The notes: generated by a model not told the origin, from the sequence alone. Positions 10,796 through 22,915 are shown, numbered from the stretch's first letter. The stretch: 64,000 nucleotides of DNA from Diploscapter coronatus (GCA_964036155.1 OZ038422.1:44167201-44231200), one strand, 5' to 3'. Program-made: numbers and translations.

Positions 10796-12610
10796 ATGCC
10801 CTTCGTCAGTAAGGAATATTTTCGAAGTCTCCTGCCAGTCGATGAAATTTTACTGCAGCTTCAGCAAAAGTTACCTACAAATGCTAAATTTGGATCGAAT
10901 TGGCAAATCGAACCTATTGATAAAGGGGTACGTTTTTAGTTTCTATTTGAATCATACGTCTGTGAAATGTTATTTTTAAACTATTTCGATTTGTAGTATT
11001 CTGGTTTTGATTTGGGAATATTATATCCCGATTGGGTTGAGTCGAATGAGGATGAGAAACTGCCCGATAAATTGCTAGTGAAGGTAAACTGTTCTATAAA
11101 TTTTAGCATTTTTAAATAAAAATTTTAGGCATGTCGAAGGAATGAGTTAATGTTCGACAATGGTTTTGGAGGCCAAGTTCATTTTGAACCGAGAAGAGTC
11201 GAAAGACGAAATCGAGGATTTTTGAGAGTAATTTTTAGTGCATATGCATGATGATTCAGAATAGTTTTACAGCTTCTTCTTTGAATGCGATTGATTCTAA
11301 ACATTATTTTTGGATCAAGCGATTATATTCATGAGAGAAATTGTAAAATTATCGTGAACCAGCCTATATATATATATTTTTTTTACATTTAGAAACATAG
11401 AGTTGAGTCCAGAGCGTTGGAATTATTAGGGGCAGATGATACATTTTTAGTTCCAAAGGTATAAAGTTTTCTTACATGTTCGTATTTACCAATTTTTTCT
11501 TTCGATTTTTGCATATAACAAGATGGATGAAGATAGTTCTTATGGATTTCTGGTTATGCAGTTCATCGATAACGCGAAATGTCTCGATGTCTATTATCTT
11601 CCACCACAAGATTTTATAGTTGAAGTTAGTTTGAGGTCTCTGATTTAATGAAAACTCTTATTCAGGTGCTTCATTGGATAGCAGAATTGCAGATATTCGG
11701 TGCAAGCGGCTCAATTTCTGATGAAGATCGTCAGCTGTTGACTAATCCAAAAACAGACTGGGTGTCTTATATCCATATCGAAGAAGTTGGTCAAGAATTA
11801 GCTGGAATAATACGAAAATATGAAATTTCAGTTCACTCCTGAGAAAATTGATGTGATGTTTGAGGGAATGCTAGACCCTGAAAAGCAGGATCTTATTCAG
11901 AGAACTAGAAACGCTGTCAGGGAAGTGAGCGAAAAACATGAATTGATCGTGAATAGTATCAATAAAGATCTGGGTTAGAAGAAAAGAATAATAAAATAAA
12001 GAAAAACTGAAATCGTTTTAGGCATAGCGCTGGTACTATGTCATTCCGATATGTATTCGAGAAATTTAATGGTCGATGATAATTATAAATTGAAGGCTGT
12101 TCTAGATCTACAAGTATGCATGACTAAGAATTTGTCGTATGAATATTGCACCATTTTAGGGTGTTCGATATGGAAATTGTGCTGAAGATGTTATGTTCTT
12201 ACTATTTGATGTTTTGCCAGGGAAGGATCGGCGAATTTTTGTCAATCACTATTTCGCCGAATTTTACAAGATTCTTGTTCACAAATGTAGAGGCGAACCA
12301 CCATATTTGTTCAAAGATGTGAAAAACTTGTGTCATTAGAATCCAATTATTATTTTTTTTTCAGCTGAGGGAATCCTTGTATAGATTATCAGAATTAGGA
12401 GCACTATTCCTTGCAAGATGTGAATGGCTTGAACGGGAAAAGACAATGGAGAACGTGAAAGATGTTCCGAAAGAAACGGTTATTTTCGTCTTTCAGTGAA
12501 TGAAGATAACATTATTTCAGGCTCAGCTCGTTCTTGACGATAAGTTCGAGGCCCTGTTGGAAGATTTTCTCTTCTATCACGAAAGAAACAAGCGAATTTT
12601 CAAAATGTAG
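10796..12610 (+). CDS. CHK/EcKL-like kinase (aminoglycoside-phosphotransferase fold, nematode DUF1679-like)
   Basis: Small-molecule kinase-like protein of the expanded nematode CHK family; some insect relatives phosphorylate ecdysteroids or toxins, but the substrate here is unknown. Twelve phase-consistent exons: 10796-10927, 10997-11083, 11129-11227, 11393-11458, 11523-11624, 11666-11785, 11832-11973, 12022-12113, 12160-12318, 12365-12478, 12521-12610. A further short intron (11786-11831) is required to avoid a stop. The N-terminus is MPFVSKEYFRSLLPVDEILL. The Brenner-type catalytic loop reads LCHSDMYSRNLM, followed by KLKAVLDLQGVRYGNCAEDV, the metal-binding and Dla-type helix region. It ends ERNKRIFKM. 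A donor two bases before the stop could splice to 12645 and extend the C-terminus by an open stretch. The 3' half is duplicated at 25231. Confidence 0.8.
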
Positions 12611-13505
12611 ATGAATAAATGAAATTTCTCATGATTTTACTAGGAAAAGTATTTGTGCGAGTTTTGGATTGGAAGTGGCTGTATATTTTTATATGCGAGT
12701 GTTTGGTCCGAATTACGTAAGGAGCCTCCTGCTCTCCAGCCACATCCATAGCTCATCTTTCTTTACCTCTCACTTTCTCACTCTATTTCTGGTTTACCAT
12801 ATGCCCTATATTTTTCCTGAAACTATCAATTTCCTGTATCTCAATCAAAAGTTTACGTTTGTTCAAATGATTTTTAAAATGAATATTTTGGATTATCTCA
12901 TTAAAAATGGAAAACTGTTCATAATTTTTATGAATTCTCAGACGAAATTAAAATTTTGTAGTTTCCAGAAGTAATTCGAAATTGTTTCCCAAGCTCAAAC
13001 TTTGACACCGCTGATGAAATGCGTCCATAGTTTTCATTTGATCGAATGAGTGAAATCTCTGAATGCCGGCAATTTGGAGCTAATCATGCCTTCCACAAGA
13101 GGGTGGCAGGGACATAGATGTGGCTAACTAAATCTGCTCATCAATCTCGCATTTTCCCTCCTTTTCCTCTCTGCTCCAAGGTCATCAACTCATTTGTTGT
13201 TTGTCTCATTGGCACCTTCTTTCGAGATTCTTTGATATCGCCTTCAGAAATTATCATAAATTACAGTTCTAACTTTTCTTCCATATTTTTGCCCAAGCTC
13301 TATTGTGTTTTGTGATTCCAGAAAAATATCTATCATTGAGATTTTTATTCATTCTCTTCGCTCATTATGATCTACATAGCGCGTCAAAAGATGAGACTGG
13401 TAAGGTATTTTTTTAATTCTAAGCGAGATAAGCGAAAGCAATAATTTCGTTTGAACCTGGACATTATAATTTCTTAGGCTAAATTTTCTAACTTTTTCGT
13501 GAATT
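11887..13505 (+). repeat. Segmental duplication, source copy
   Basis: This stretch recurs at 25231-26871 in the same orientation with only scattered substitutions and small indels. It contains exons 7-12 of the CHK-like gene and about 0.9 kb of its 3' flank. Identity ends sharply after gaattc/gaattg at the right side. Confidence 0.95.
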
Positions 13506-13570
13506 GCATCATATTTGATGAAAATGAAGGAGCACGGCAACACACTTGATGATGCAATCAGGGGGCGTTT

Positions 13571-13745
13571 TCTAAACCCAATCGTAATTATATTGTATTT
13601 GAATTGAATGAATGCACCCTATTTCCATTGGGTGCATTTCCGTCAGAGTATGGATTGTAGTTGACCGTTTGTTCAGCGCCTAAATCCTTGCTTGTTAGTT
13701 TGACTAACAAAAAAAACTTTCAGAAATGTGTCCCCACCGATTTGT
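13571..13745 (+). repeat. Dispersed repeat, left block, copy A
   Basis: Starts tctaaacccaatcgtaatta. It contains two hairpins: aatgcaccc..gggtgcatt and gttagtttgactaac. Copy B is at 20488-20678 inside an intron of the second IF gene. In copy A the right block of the same repeat (14692) follows after 946 bp. Confidence 0.85.
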
Positions 13746-14691
13746 TTGATTTACTTTCGTAGGTGTGTTTCTATGTGTAGAACATGATTCTGAAGTCGTA
13801 AGCTCTGACGTGCGAGCATTCAAGAAGGAAGCTCAGAAAACGATTTTACTCAATGAAAAATAGCATATGGAATTTATATTACAAATCATCATGCGTTTTC
13901 TATACTATAGTCTATAGACACACGAGTTTCACGTTTTCCTTACAGGACGATCGCACATCAGCACTTGTTGGCTTCAGAATCGTGATCTATTTATCGACAT
14001 ACTCTTATGACATAAAAATCGCCAAACCAGAGGGGAACACTTCAGAAAGTTTCCTCGTAAGGTTCGAGTCAGATTAGATATTAGTGAGATTCACGTTTTT
14101 GAAAGATTTTCCACTAGTTCTTATTCGGATTCAATTTTATAATTTCTAAATCTCTACTTTGTCTCATTACTGATTCAGATATTTGGTTTGGTTTTATTTG
14201 GCAGAATCAGTTTTTTTTTTTATCAATTCAGCAATTAATTTTACGATTCTGCCCTCGTTACACTTCAAGTGCTGCCTGATATTAATCATATTTTGGCTAA
14301 TCGAGGTTTTCTATGTGGCAAGATAATGGAGTAAGCGAAGTGTGGAATGTAGCTCTGTCCTTATCTGCTCCCTCTCATTACCTTTCTTTTCATTGGAGGA
14401 GAAGTTTCCTTTCTTTGAGCGCCTTCTCTTTTTCCTTATCAAGTTTTCTTTTGTTTCGATCTAATTTAAGATAGTCTTTTCTTCGGCGTTTTCGGATGGC
14501 AAAGCGGGACAATTTAAAACTCTTTGGCAATAAAAGCAGAACGCAAAACGCAAAACGAATCACAAAATGGGAAATGCAAACAACTAATTGACTGATTACA
14601 GAAGAGAAGGCAGGAAAACAACCTGACACTGAATTTGCACAGAGTATCAAAGAAGCGAAAGACTGCTAATTTATCGCTAGTTTTTATAAGC

Positions 14692-15062
14692 ATATAAATA
14701 AATTAGACTATAACATGATAGATTTATTACCTTCAGAATGTTGCTGACTGATATGTGAGTGTACTGTCGTACCAGTATGAGACTCGTGACCTCTTAAATG
14801 TTCAATCGTTCCTTTTTGAAATATTAATTTTAACCTCATATGCATATAAAGTATTGCAAAGATAAGAACCAAAGTATAAACGTAAAATTTGGAACGGACA
14901 TATATGAAAATGTTATTTGAAAATCTTTAATGTGGACCATATAGTGCAGAAAATTCACTGTACTGTTAACACATCTACAGGCAATTAAAATAGGATGAAG
15001 AAGATTAGAAAGAAGTTATGTTTAACCCTTTTTTAATTACTTGCATATTTGAGATTTCTTAA
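14692..15062 (+). repeat. Dispersed repeat, right block, copy A
   Basis: About 370 bp from atataaataaattagactat to tgagatttcttaa, matching 20830-21199 with few differences. Order and orientation relative to the left block are the same in both copies, so left and right blocks are parts of one element; copy A keeps 946 bp of intervening sequence. Confidence 0.85.
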
Positions 15063-16186
15063 GAGTGAATGTCGGTATTATTCAAAGTGATGCGGAACAG
15101 GGGTCCGCCGATTTGGCTGATTTTCACATGTATAGTACAGTTTTTCACGCTGATTTTCGTGGTGCTATCCGTTTTTCATAAAAATACAAGTGGGCGGAGC
15201 TATGCTAATTTCAAGTTTTTAATACCCCATGTCATAAAAATTCGTAACTTTCTTATTTGTGGACCAAATCAAATGCGGTTTTTTGCATTCATTAGCTAAT
15301 GTCCTACCCTTCAATTCATGTAACCACGAAGAGTCACAACAACCACCCATTTTGGTGGGAAAAAATTAGCCTAGTTACCATATATACCCATACTGTGTTT
15401 ACAAGGGTAATGTGAGTTAATGTCGAAGTTTTCCATGAAATCTTGTAGAGCTCTTCAAGTTGATCGACTTTTGTTCCAGAACTTATTCTAGAATATGCGC
15501 ACACGGGGAGCTATGAATTTTTCGAATCAAACTAGGCAATAATGAGCCATGACAACTCTTCGAAGAAGTCAAATTTCTCCTCTAGCGGGCAGTCTATAGA
15601 GAAACGGTCAAGTTTTTCAGAAACTAGAAGACCTGGGCTACTTTCCAGTATAAATAACTCATGGAACCTGGGACTTTTAAAAAATAAAAAACTTTAAAAA
15701 GCGAAACACTGATATGACATTTTCCATGTGTTATTTATCATTGGTAGATTTTCTATTCAGAATGGTAGCCCCGAGTTCAAAGCGATCCATCTACTTCTAC
15801 TCTTTAGTAAAACCCCTGAGTGTGTTTGTTTGTGCACGGTTATATCTAGAGATGTGATCATCCAATCAAGATGGGGTTTGCATCAAAAGATGCGTAATTT
15901 TCCGGCGGTGTGCAACATATAGGTTTTGTTTGGGTTTGATCAGATAATTGGAAAATTATCCTTATTAGAAGTGAGTTCTCCTTTAGTGGGTCGATTTTTT
16001 GCATTTTATGGATGAAAAGGAACTTGAAATTTTTGAAGATTCAGAAAATGACATCAATGGGATAGCTGAATGATAACAAAGAAATATTTAAAATGGTTGA
16101 TTGAATTTTTTAATTGAATAGTTTTAGTTTTATGGTTTGATGAATTTTCAGGAGGGGAGAGCTATGAAATTAAAAATTTTGATAGT

Positions 16187-16447
16187 ATGAGCATGAAAAT
16201 GAGAAATACAACAAATGCAATGCATTCTAATTTAGAAACAAAATTGTTTTGGTGCTGGAGTTGGTGTTGTTTCGTTTTGATATTGTCTTTGGTTTGCACC
16301 AGAGATGTTGGCGGTGCAGAAATGGCGCACCGCACCATAAAGTCAAAAAAGTTCTGCTCATCGTACCGCAAACATCTGTTTCGAACTTTTGCGAAGCGGT
16401 CCCTGAAGGCTAGCCCCAAATATCCCATCAAGATGATCTCTTGTTAG
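16187..16447 (+). CDS. Possible small secreted peptide
   Basis: Uninterrupted frame of 86 codons. After a polar start there is a strongly hydrophobic core (LFWCWSWCCFVLILSLVC) that could be a signal peptide, followed by about 45 basic residues with two Cys (KFCSSYRKHLF and a C-terminal MISC). No family was recognised, and the other strand is also open over the same stretch, so this may be chance. Unspliced and flanked by non-coding sequence. Confidence 0.2.
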   Translation: MSMKMRNTTNAMHSNLETKLFWCWSWCCFVLILSLVCTRDVGGAEMAHRTIKSKKFCSSYRKHLFRTFAKRSLKASPKYPIKMISC

Positions 16448-17220
16448 AGATAAATAATCTCAATGATAATAAACTGCTTCTTCAAATTGTGTTATATTCA
16501 ACCTGTAAAAAGTCATAAGCCACGTGATATAATCATACATAGCAATACCGGTAGCGGAGTCTAACGGAATTTAGCCGCAAAAAATCAAATTTTTTACTTT
16601 TCGGTTTTTGATCAAATTTGGTATGTAAAATATCCAGAATTTTATGCTGATTCCGAATGATTTGCAATCGAAAAATAATTGACTCGTCTGCGTGTATCGT
16701 GAAAAGTCATAGTATATGCCCAGGGTATACTGTAACTGGGAAAGGGTGAAATCATGCATCTTCATGCGTATTCCACCGAGTAGAATAGAAGCGCAGTTAG
16801 AAGTTTTCCGAATAATGTTCCGACGAGACTCGCTTAACGTAAATAGGTTTTAAAAAATTCGTGGACCATTCTGTATAATTCGCGACTTCACAACCTGTAA
16901 AATAGTGTGTATAGCAAGAGAGCTTTTCCTTGCCATCTCTTATCTAGAATTACACCCTATTTCACCTGATCACGATGTCGTGAGAAATCCAAACCCACAG
17001 AAAAAGAGTCAATATCAACAAAATTCTTTATTTGATAAAGCTATTTTTCTGGCAGTTTAAAATACAAATACAGATAATTGACAAAAATAAAACGAAGAAA
17101 ATCATTGCTAATTGGCAGGCTTAACAATTTTTGAAGGCAGTTATAAATTCGAAAGTTGTTTGGATTCAGATAAGATAAAAGCGAATGAAAGAGTTTACAC
17201 ATATAAAGATGGGTAGACGT

Positions 17221-20200
17221 TTAGAACTGCTTGGAGTGAGAGCAATTCTCGATGGTTTGCCACGAAACTTGCTAAAATGAGTCTTTGAAGTTTTATTTCA
17301 ATGAAAACCGTTTACCTCTCCACGACTGTTAACGAGGATACGTTGGACTCCATATTCGAGAGAATATTGCTCAATCGCTCTGAATACGTGCGATCCTGAT
17401 TCTAATGCTGCATCGCGTTCGAAGCTACGTCCGAATATCGAAAATTGGGAAAGATCATTTTTATCTTTTCTATTTTATGAGCTTGCCTTGACTCCTCTCT
17501 TTGGCAGGAGAATTGTTCCTTCGGGGAAGATGAACTGTCCTCTGCGATTTTCATTGACTATTTCTTCGATTCTCCAGCGAGAAATGTCGACTTCGACATT
17601 GCCGCGGTTTTCGACTATCACATAGTGATTTCCAACGGGACGCTAAATAGAAATTCGTTTTCCCATCAAGTAATTTTCATTTTCTACAGCAAAAGTGACT
17701 CTGCCGTGTCGACGGACTCTGAATCGCACAGTTGCAGTTGTCTCTCCGGCACTGCTCGCATCACTCACTAAAATTAGCTGTTTTGACCAGAGGTGCAGAA
17801 GGAGTGTGCGAATGCGCACACTTTTTATGCTTTGAACTGCATCTTTTTACCATGCTGTACCATCTCTGCAGCATGGTTTTATTTTCCCCTTCACGTTTTA
17901 TCTCTCGCTTTCGTAGAAATGAGAAAGTTCAGCCCCTTGGCTGGCTTGGGGTTTATTTTCGTTCTTTACAATCCTTGAATAAATCCATGTAGCCGAATTC
18001 TTTGCCCCTCGATGGCGAACTTTGGATTGGAAGCTCATCATCCAAATTTTTGGATTGGCAATCGAAAATTTTTCGATGGTGAACCTGGATGACGAGCTTG
18101 TATGCAAAGAATTCGGCTACTGGTATCTTACCAGAAACTTGTTTATGGGACTTCACAGTCCTTGAAATCTTTCCAGAACCGCAAATAGCCGGCTGGGTTT
18201 AAATTTTATAAGATTGATTATCTTGTCTACCTCCAGGCGAAGGAGGAGTAGGAGGAACAGGAGCAGGATAAAGAGGAAGGGCAGGGACAGGAGAAGGAGG
18301 AGGAGGCTGGCTGATGGTGTCAATATGAATGTGGTGGCCTTCCAGCAGATGACGGTACCTTTCGAGTTCAGCGTATAGTGACTGAAATTGTTTATCATCG
18401 TATAAAGATGAGTTCGAGCTTCCTTACCTCATATTCATTACAGATCTTCTGCAGTTCTTTAAACAAAGTGCCTCCACTAGTCATTTTTTTAAAGTAGGTT
18501 TCCTAAATTGAAAATTTTAAAAAATAAAATTTGTCTACTTACCCTAAATCCCCAGTGCTCTTCGAAGATCTCACTCTGCAGAATGGAACGGGCATATTTG
18601 CTGTCGATCTCGTAAGCCAACTCAACATTCTGGAATCATATGTCGCTTTGAAGTCAGATTCACTTTTTTCTTCTAATTTACCTTATTAGCCTCTTGTTCT
18701 ATCTTTTTCGGAAGATCCATGCCTATTTTCACGATATTTTTGATTTCTGCTAATCTTTTGTTCGTGTACTTCTTTATTCTCTCGACTTCACGAGTGATCG
18801 TTTGTTTTCTTTCCTCTGTCATCTCTATCAATTTTCTTTCACTGTCCTTCAGTACCTGAATATAAACATTGCAAAATGAGTGAGACTCATTTCAGATCTT
18901 TTCCAACCTTCTCGACGTATTCTCTGATGCGAGCAATCTCATGTCCCAATTTTTCTCGGAATTCGTGCGCGTATTTGATGACCCACTTGTCGATGATATC
19001 AGGAAATTTAACTTTCAAGGCATGAATGTAGCGTTCAATGTCTTTTTCTATTGTATGCACAAGGTGTTGAGCCTGATTACGTACGGCTTCTCCCTTGGAG
19101 CGTTCATCGGCGATGCGCTGAAATAACTAATTAATTAGTAAGATAAACCTTGTCATATCATTGAATCGATTCTGAGAAAGTATCTTCATCACAGATTATC
19201 GATATCAATAATTTGGATACTTACACCTCTACAGGTCTTGATCTGTGTCACAATCTTTTCGGAGTGCAAGTTGAGGAAGTTTACGCGTTCCCGCCTGTCT
19301 TCGATCTTTATTTTGTATGCCTCAATATCTGCCCGAATCTTCGCTAATTCCCCTATATCAGAATCATTGATTCCACGAAGTTTCTTGAACTTTTCAATTT
19401 CGACACGATACCTGAAAATAAAATCGCTTTGGATCTGAAGAATCCGAGTCCCAGTTTTAAAAATTCAGATTCAGAATTGGACTCGAAACAAAATTGTGAA
19501 ATCGAAATTGAACAGCACATGGTTGAAATATTGCTGAGACAGAGTTGGAATCAGACCTACAGAAAACGATTGTCAGAAACTCCTTACGATGTACCCCTTG
19601 TATATTTTCTTATCGTTCATTTCCCTCGAAGTGAACCCTATCTCCTGGAAACAAATGAGTGTTTATGTGCTTTCGAATGAAGTTCTAGTTCACTTTGTAA
19701 GATAAAGTCATATCTTATTCATCTTACCCTTATTCTATCCAACCCTACCCTTACCTAGCCCCCTACCTCTCTCAAGACTAAACTCTGTCACTATTCTTAT
19801 CTTATACACGTCTGTTGTCATTATTTTTCATAGAGCTCTACAAATCTATAACCTAGCAAGTCTCAAATATTCAGTACCTAGGCAAGTAAAGAAAATAACA
19901 AGTTGAACGACAAAAAGATAAGATGATGTCATAAGTTTAGGCTATGACTAATACAAAATCTAAGAAATTGGTTAATAAATGCAACGAATAAGAGCATTTT
20001 TGTAAGATACATATTTTGTGCGCAACGACGTACACTCGAAAATTGAAAACCAGGATCAGATTTGGATGAAAACGGCATAACTTACTGTGCAATGATATCA
20101 CGAAGAGTTTTTTTCAGTTGGTTTTCAGAATCCTCCAGCGAAGGGATTTTGCCTCTTTCATTGCTTATCACTGTTTTTTGGTTCTAAAATTTACAGTAAT

Positions 20201-21928
20201 GGATAAATTTGTTCTCAAAACTTCTTCTCACCCCAAGAAATTCGTTCCAGCTTCTATTTAGTATGGATGTGTATTTAATTTCCCAATCACCTACAATTTT
20301 ATGGTAATGTTGGATAATTGTAGTTTGAGCTTGCAAGAAACGAACCTGAATATTTTCTTGTGTTATTTTGTATATTTTGGACTAACTCTTTCGATGTAAT
20401 TGGCGAACTTATCGTTCAGCTCTTTGAAAGTTCCCCAATTCTTGTACCGTTCTTCGATGATAGCTTTGGTGCACTCAGGAGGCGTGATCTAAACCCAATC
20501 GTAATTATATTGTATTTGAATTGAATGAATGCACCCTATTTCCATTGGGTGCATTTCCGTCAGAGTATGGATTGTAGTTGACCGTTTGTTCAGCGCCTAA
20601 ATCCTTGCTTGTTAGTTTGACTAACAAAAAAAACTTTCAGAAGGGTGTCCCCACTGATTTGTTTTATTTAAATTCGTAGGGCCCGTACCAAACAGAGCTG
20701 AGACGAAATTGAAATTTTAAAATTCGAAATCGAAATCGAAACCTAAATGGCCCAAAGACCCTCGGAATTTCGTCTCAGTCCTGGTTCGGGTCAATTAGTG
20801 ATCGAGACAGGGGGTTTGGCACGGGCCCAAATATAAATAAATTAGATTATAGCATGACAGATTTATTACCTCCAAAATGTTGCTGAATACTATGCGAGTA
20901 TACTGTCATATCAGTACGAGACTCGTGACCTCTTAAATTTTCAATTGTTTCTTTTTGAAATATTACTTTTAATCTCATATGCATATAAGGTTGCAAAGAT
21001 AAGAACCAAAGTATAAACGTAAAATTTGGAACGGACATATATGAAAATGTTATTTGAAAATCTTTAATGTGGACCATATAGTGCAGAAAATTCACTGTAC
21101 TGTCAACACATCTACAGGCAATTAAAATAGGATGAAGAAGATTAGAAAGAAGTTATGTTTAACCCTTTTTTAATTACTTGCATATTTGAGATTTCTTAAC
21201 TCACATATAAAGTTTAAATTAGGCAATTAATAACCACTTACTGAAGATTGCCAGATGCACCGGTTGATCGAAGTTGAGAATGCGATCCTTGATCGCTGAA
21301 GTAATGAGCATGATCTGATTGAACTGATACAACTTACTGATGACTTTCGATCGTTTGAGAATGATGACCGTAACTTTCTATTTGAGGCTTTTGGCCTGAT
21401 GAATATTGAGCACTCTTGTGATAGGTATCCTGAAACGATATTATGATTTTTCCTCTGGCAAGGTAATCTGGAAACAGCTTAACAACTCCCAACTTTCTTT
21501 CATATTCATGGAAATGACGCAAATTTCATATATCAATTTGAAATAGAATGAGACACAATAAGGATTTGATATTGATTTTTGAAATTTTTCAAAATAGAAA
21601 TTATTATCCAAATTTTTTAGTTCGAATAGTAATGATTTTTCCAAAAAAAATCGAGATCGTAACGAATCAGATTCTTCATTGATCCGTACTTAAGGATAAC
21701 CTTACGAACCTCTGTATGACTGGTTTCAACCTTGCTCTGTGATGAAGAAAAAACCGTGGTGCCCTGTATAATTTTCTTGGATTCTTGTCTGTGCTCATGT
21801 ACTTGCTCGTCAACCTGTAAAGGCCACCTAGCCTCAATGGTCCTTATATAACCAGTCGGTTCACATTCAGATATGATTGAGACAGATCGAGACGACGAGG
21901 ATGTGTCTCCCTCGCTTCTCTGGCTCAT
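17221..21928 (-). CDS. Cytoplasmic intermediate filament protein with lamin-tail domain
   Basis: Structural filament subunit, full-length in the window. The head is Ser/Gln/His-rich (start MSQRSEGDTSSSSRSVSIIS). The exon ending at 20488 opens coil 1A (FKELNDKFANYIERV). Rod exons follow: WEIKYTSILNRSWNEF; NQKTVISNERGKIPSLEDSE; YRVEIEKFKKLRG; GEAVRNQAQHLVHTIEKDIE; REVERIKKYTNKRLAEIKNI; NVELAYEIDSKYARSILQSE; rod end SLYAELERYRHLLEGHH (18381-18231) running into a Pro-rich hinge. The lamin tail comes from 17767-17688, 17642-17487 (NHYVIVENRGNVEVDISRWR), about 17438 on (IFGRSFERDAALESG), and a last exon ending ENCSHSKQF. Oddities: the head-to-coil-1A phase is ambiguous at a repeat insertion, and the lamin-tail intron 17439-17486 has a GC donor and no AG at its expected acceptor. 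Exon boundaries in the head and coil 1 are tentative. Confidence 0.87.
17989..18120. repeat. MITE-like element in an IF intron
   Basis: 132-bp element with perfect 17-bp terminal inverted repeats: gtagccgaattctttgc at the left and gcaaagaattcggctac at the right. It sits in intron 17768-18230 of the second intermediate filament gene, between the Pro-rich hinge exon and the lamin-tail exons. No clear target-site duplication seen. Confidence 0.75.
20488..20678 (+). repeat. Dispersed repeat, left block, copy B (in IF intron)
   Basis: Nearly identical to 13571-13745. Its left end (ctaaaccc, starting at 20489) abuts an IF exon and, read on the minus strand, provides the ggtttag acceptor of that exon. 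Confidence 0.85.
20679..20828. mobile_element. MITE nested in dispersed repeat copy B
   Basis: 150-bp element with 15-bp terminal inverted repeats: gggcccgtaccaaac at the left and gtttggcacgggccc at the right (one mismatch). Further internal pairing: gagacgaaat against atttcgtctc. It lies exactly where copy B lacks the 946 bp present between the blocks of copy A. Confidence 0.8.
20830..21199 (+). repeat. Dispersed repeat, right block, copy B (in IF intron)
   Basis: 370 bp matching 14692-15062. Together with the left block it lengthens the intron between head and coil 1A of the second IF gene to about 750 bp, against 40-300 bp for most others in that gene. Confidence 0.85.
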
Positions 21929-22915
21929 TCTTGCTTCCCAGGTCTGAAAGCCATTGAATTTGTTTGTTGATAATATTTGAAAATGATGAACGCGATTGTT
22001 CGAAATGACGATTTAGCGACAAACTCTAATGACTCTCTTTTACTACGAGGTGTTCAAATTCAACTAAATTTCGCGTCCAAGTTAGTTTGATGAAGTTCAG
22101 ATTTTACGAAAATCTATAGCTTAATTCGAAATATTAAATTTATTCCTCTCAGACTTATGAAATGTGATGTTGTAAGAATGACAACATCTTTAAATTTGCT
22201 CGCGCTTGTGATAGATACTCACACCAATATCCCTACAGGAATCATCGATATCAAGGAGACAAGTTCTTTTTCATGATTTCTAGAATGCGCAAATAATCAA
22301 TTCTAAATTCTACAAAAATAGGAACCGTAACAATAATAAATAATTGCAAAAGAATACTGTTCGTGTCAGAGAATTTCAGCCGAATTCATATTTGCGGTAC
22401 AAATTACATTGTCCTGAAGAGGCTCATAAAATCTCTTCGTCATAAAGAGGCGCATAAAACTGAGTAAAAAATGCCTATTAAAGAAAGGAATTCTGAAACT
22501 AGCGATGAAACACTTGGCTTATCACACAATTAAGGAGGATAAAATGCGCTCGGAACTCGGATGCCAGAGGGCATTTGAGTTGACTGATTATCACCTACAA
22601 ATTTGTATAATCATTCAAAAAACTGTTCCGCTCGCTGTCTCGCGTTCTCTCCTTGTTTAGAACTGCTTTTCCCTCCTTTCTCTCATTATCACTCGTTATT
22701 TTGCACTTCAGCGGTCTTCTTTATCATCTAAAATTTATCAGCTTCAATTTTATGCTTGTGGCATCGAGAAAAAGTTCTCCTCTTCGCTTCCCACTGCGCT
22801 ATCAAAATTAATTAGCCTGGCAAAAAAACTGTAATTTTATTATACTGCAAACCTATTAGGCAAATAAACCGATGATTTTTAAGCACTTGAATATTTTTTA
22901 CGCAAATAATAATAA
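21929..22915. other. Upstream region of the second IF gene, no coding signal
   Basis: Likely promoter and 5' flank of the minus-strand intermediate filament gene. A pyrimidine-rich stretch occurs near 22640-22700. Nothing else recognised. Confidence 0.5.

Larger units (their letters stand above)
12611..17220. other. Gap between two genes: repeats, no confident coding gene
   Basis: Holds the 3' part of the segmental duplication (to 13505), the two blocks of a dispersed repeat (13571-13745 and 14692-15062), 946 bp between them with no recognised content, and 15063-17220, where only a possible secreted peptide (16187-16447) stands out. Confidence 0.5.

Noticed and set aside
12669..12974. Open frame MEVAVYFYMRVFGP.. 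repeated at 26016-26291
   Set aside because: Appears twice only because it lies in the segmental duplication. No domain; listed only as a possible alternative C-terminus.
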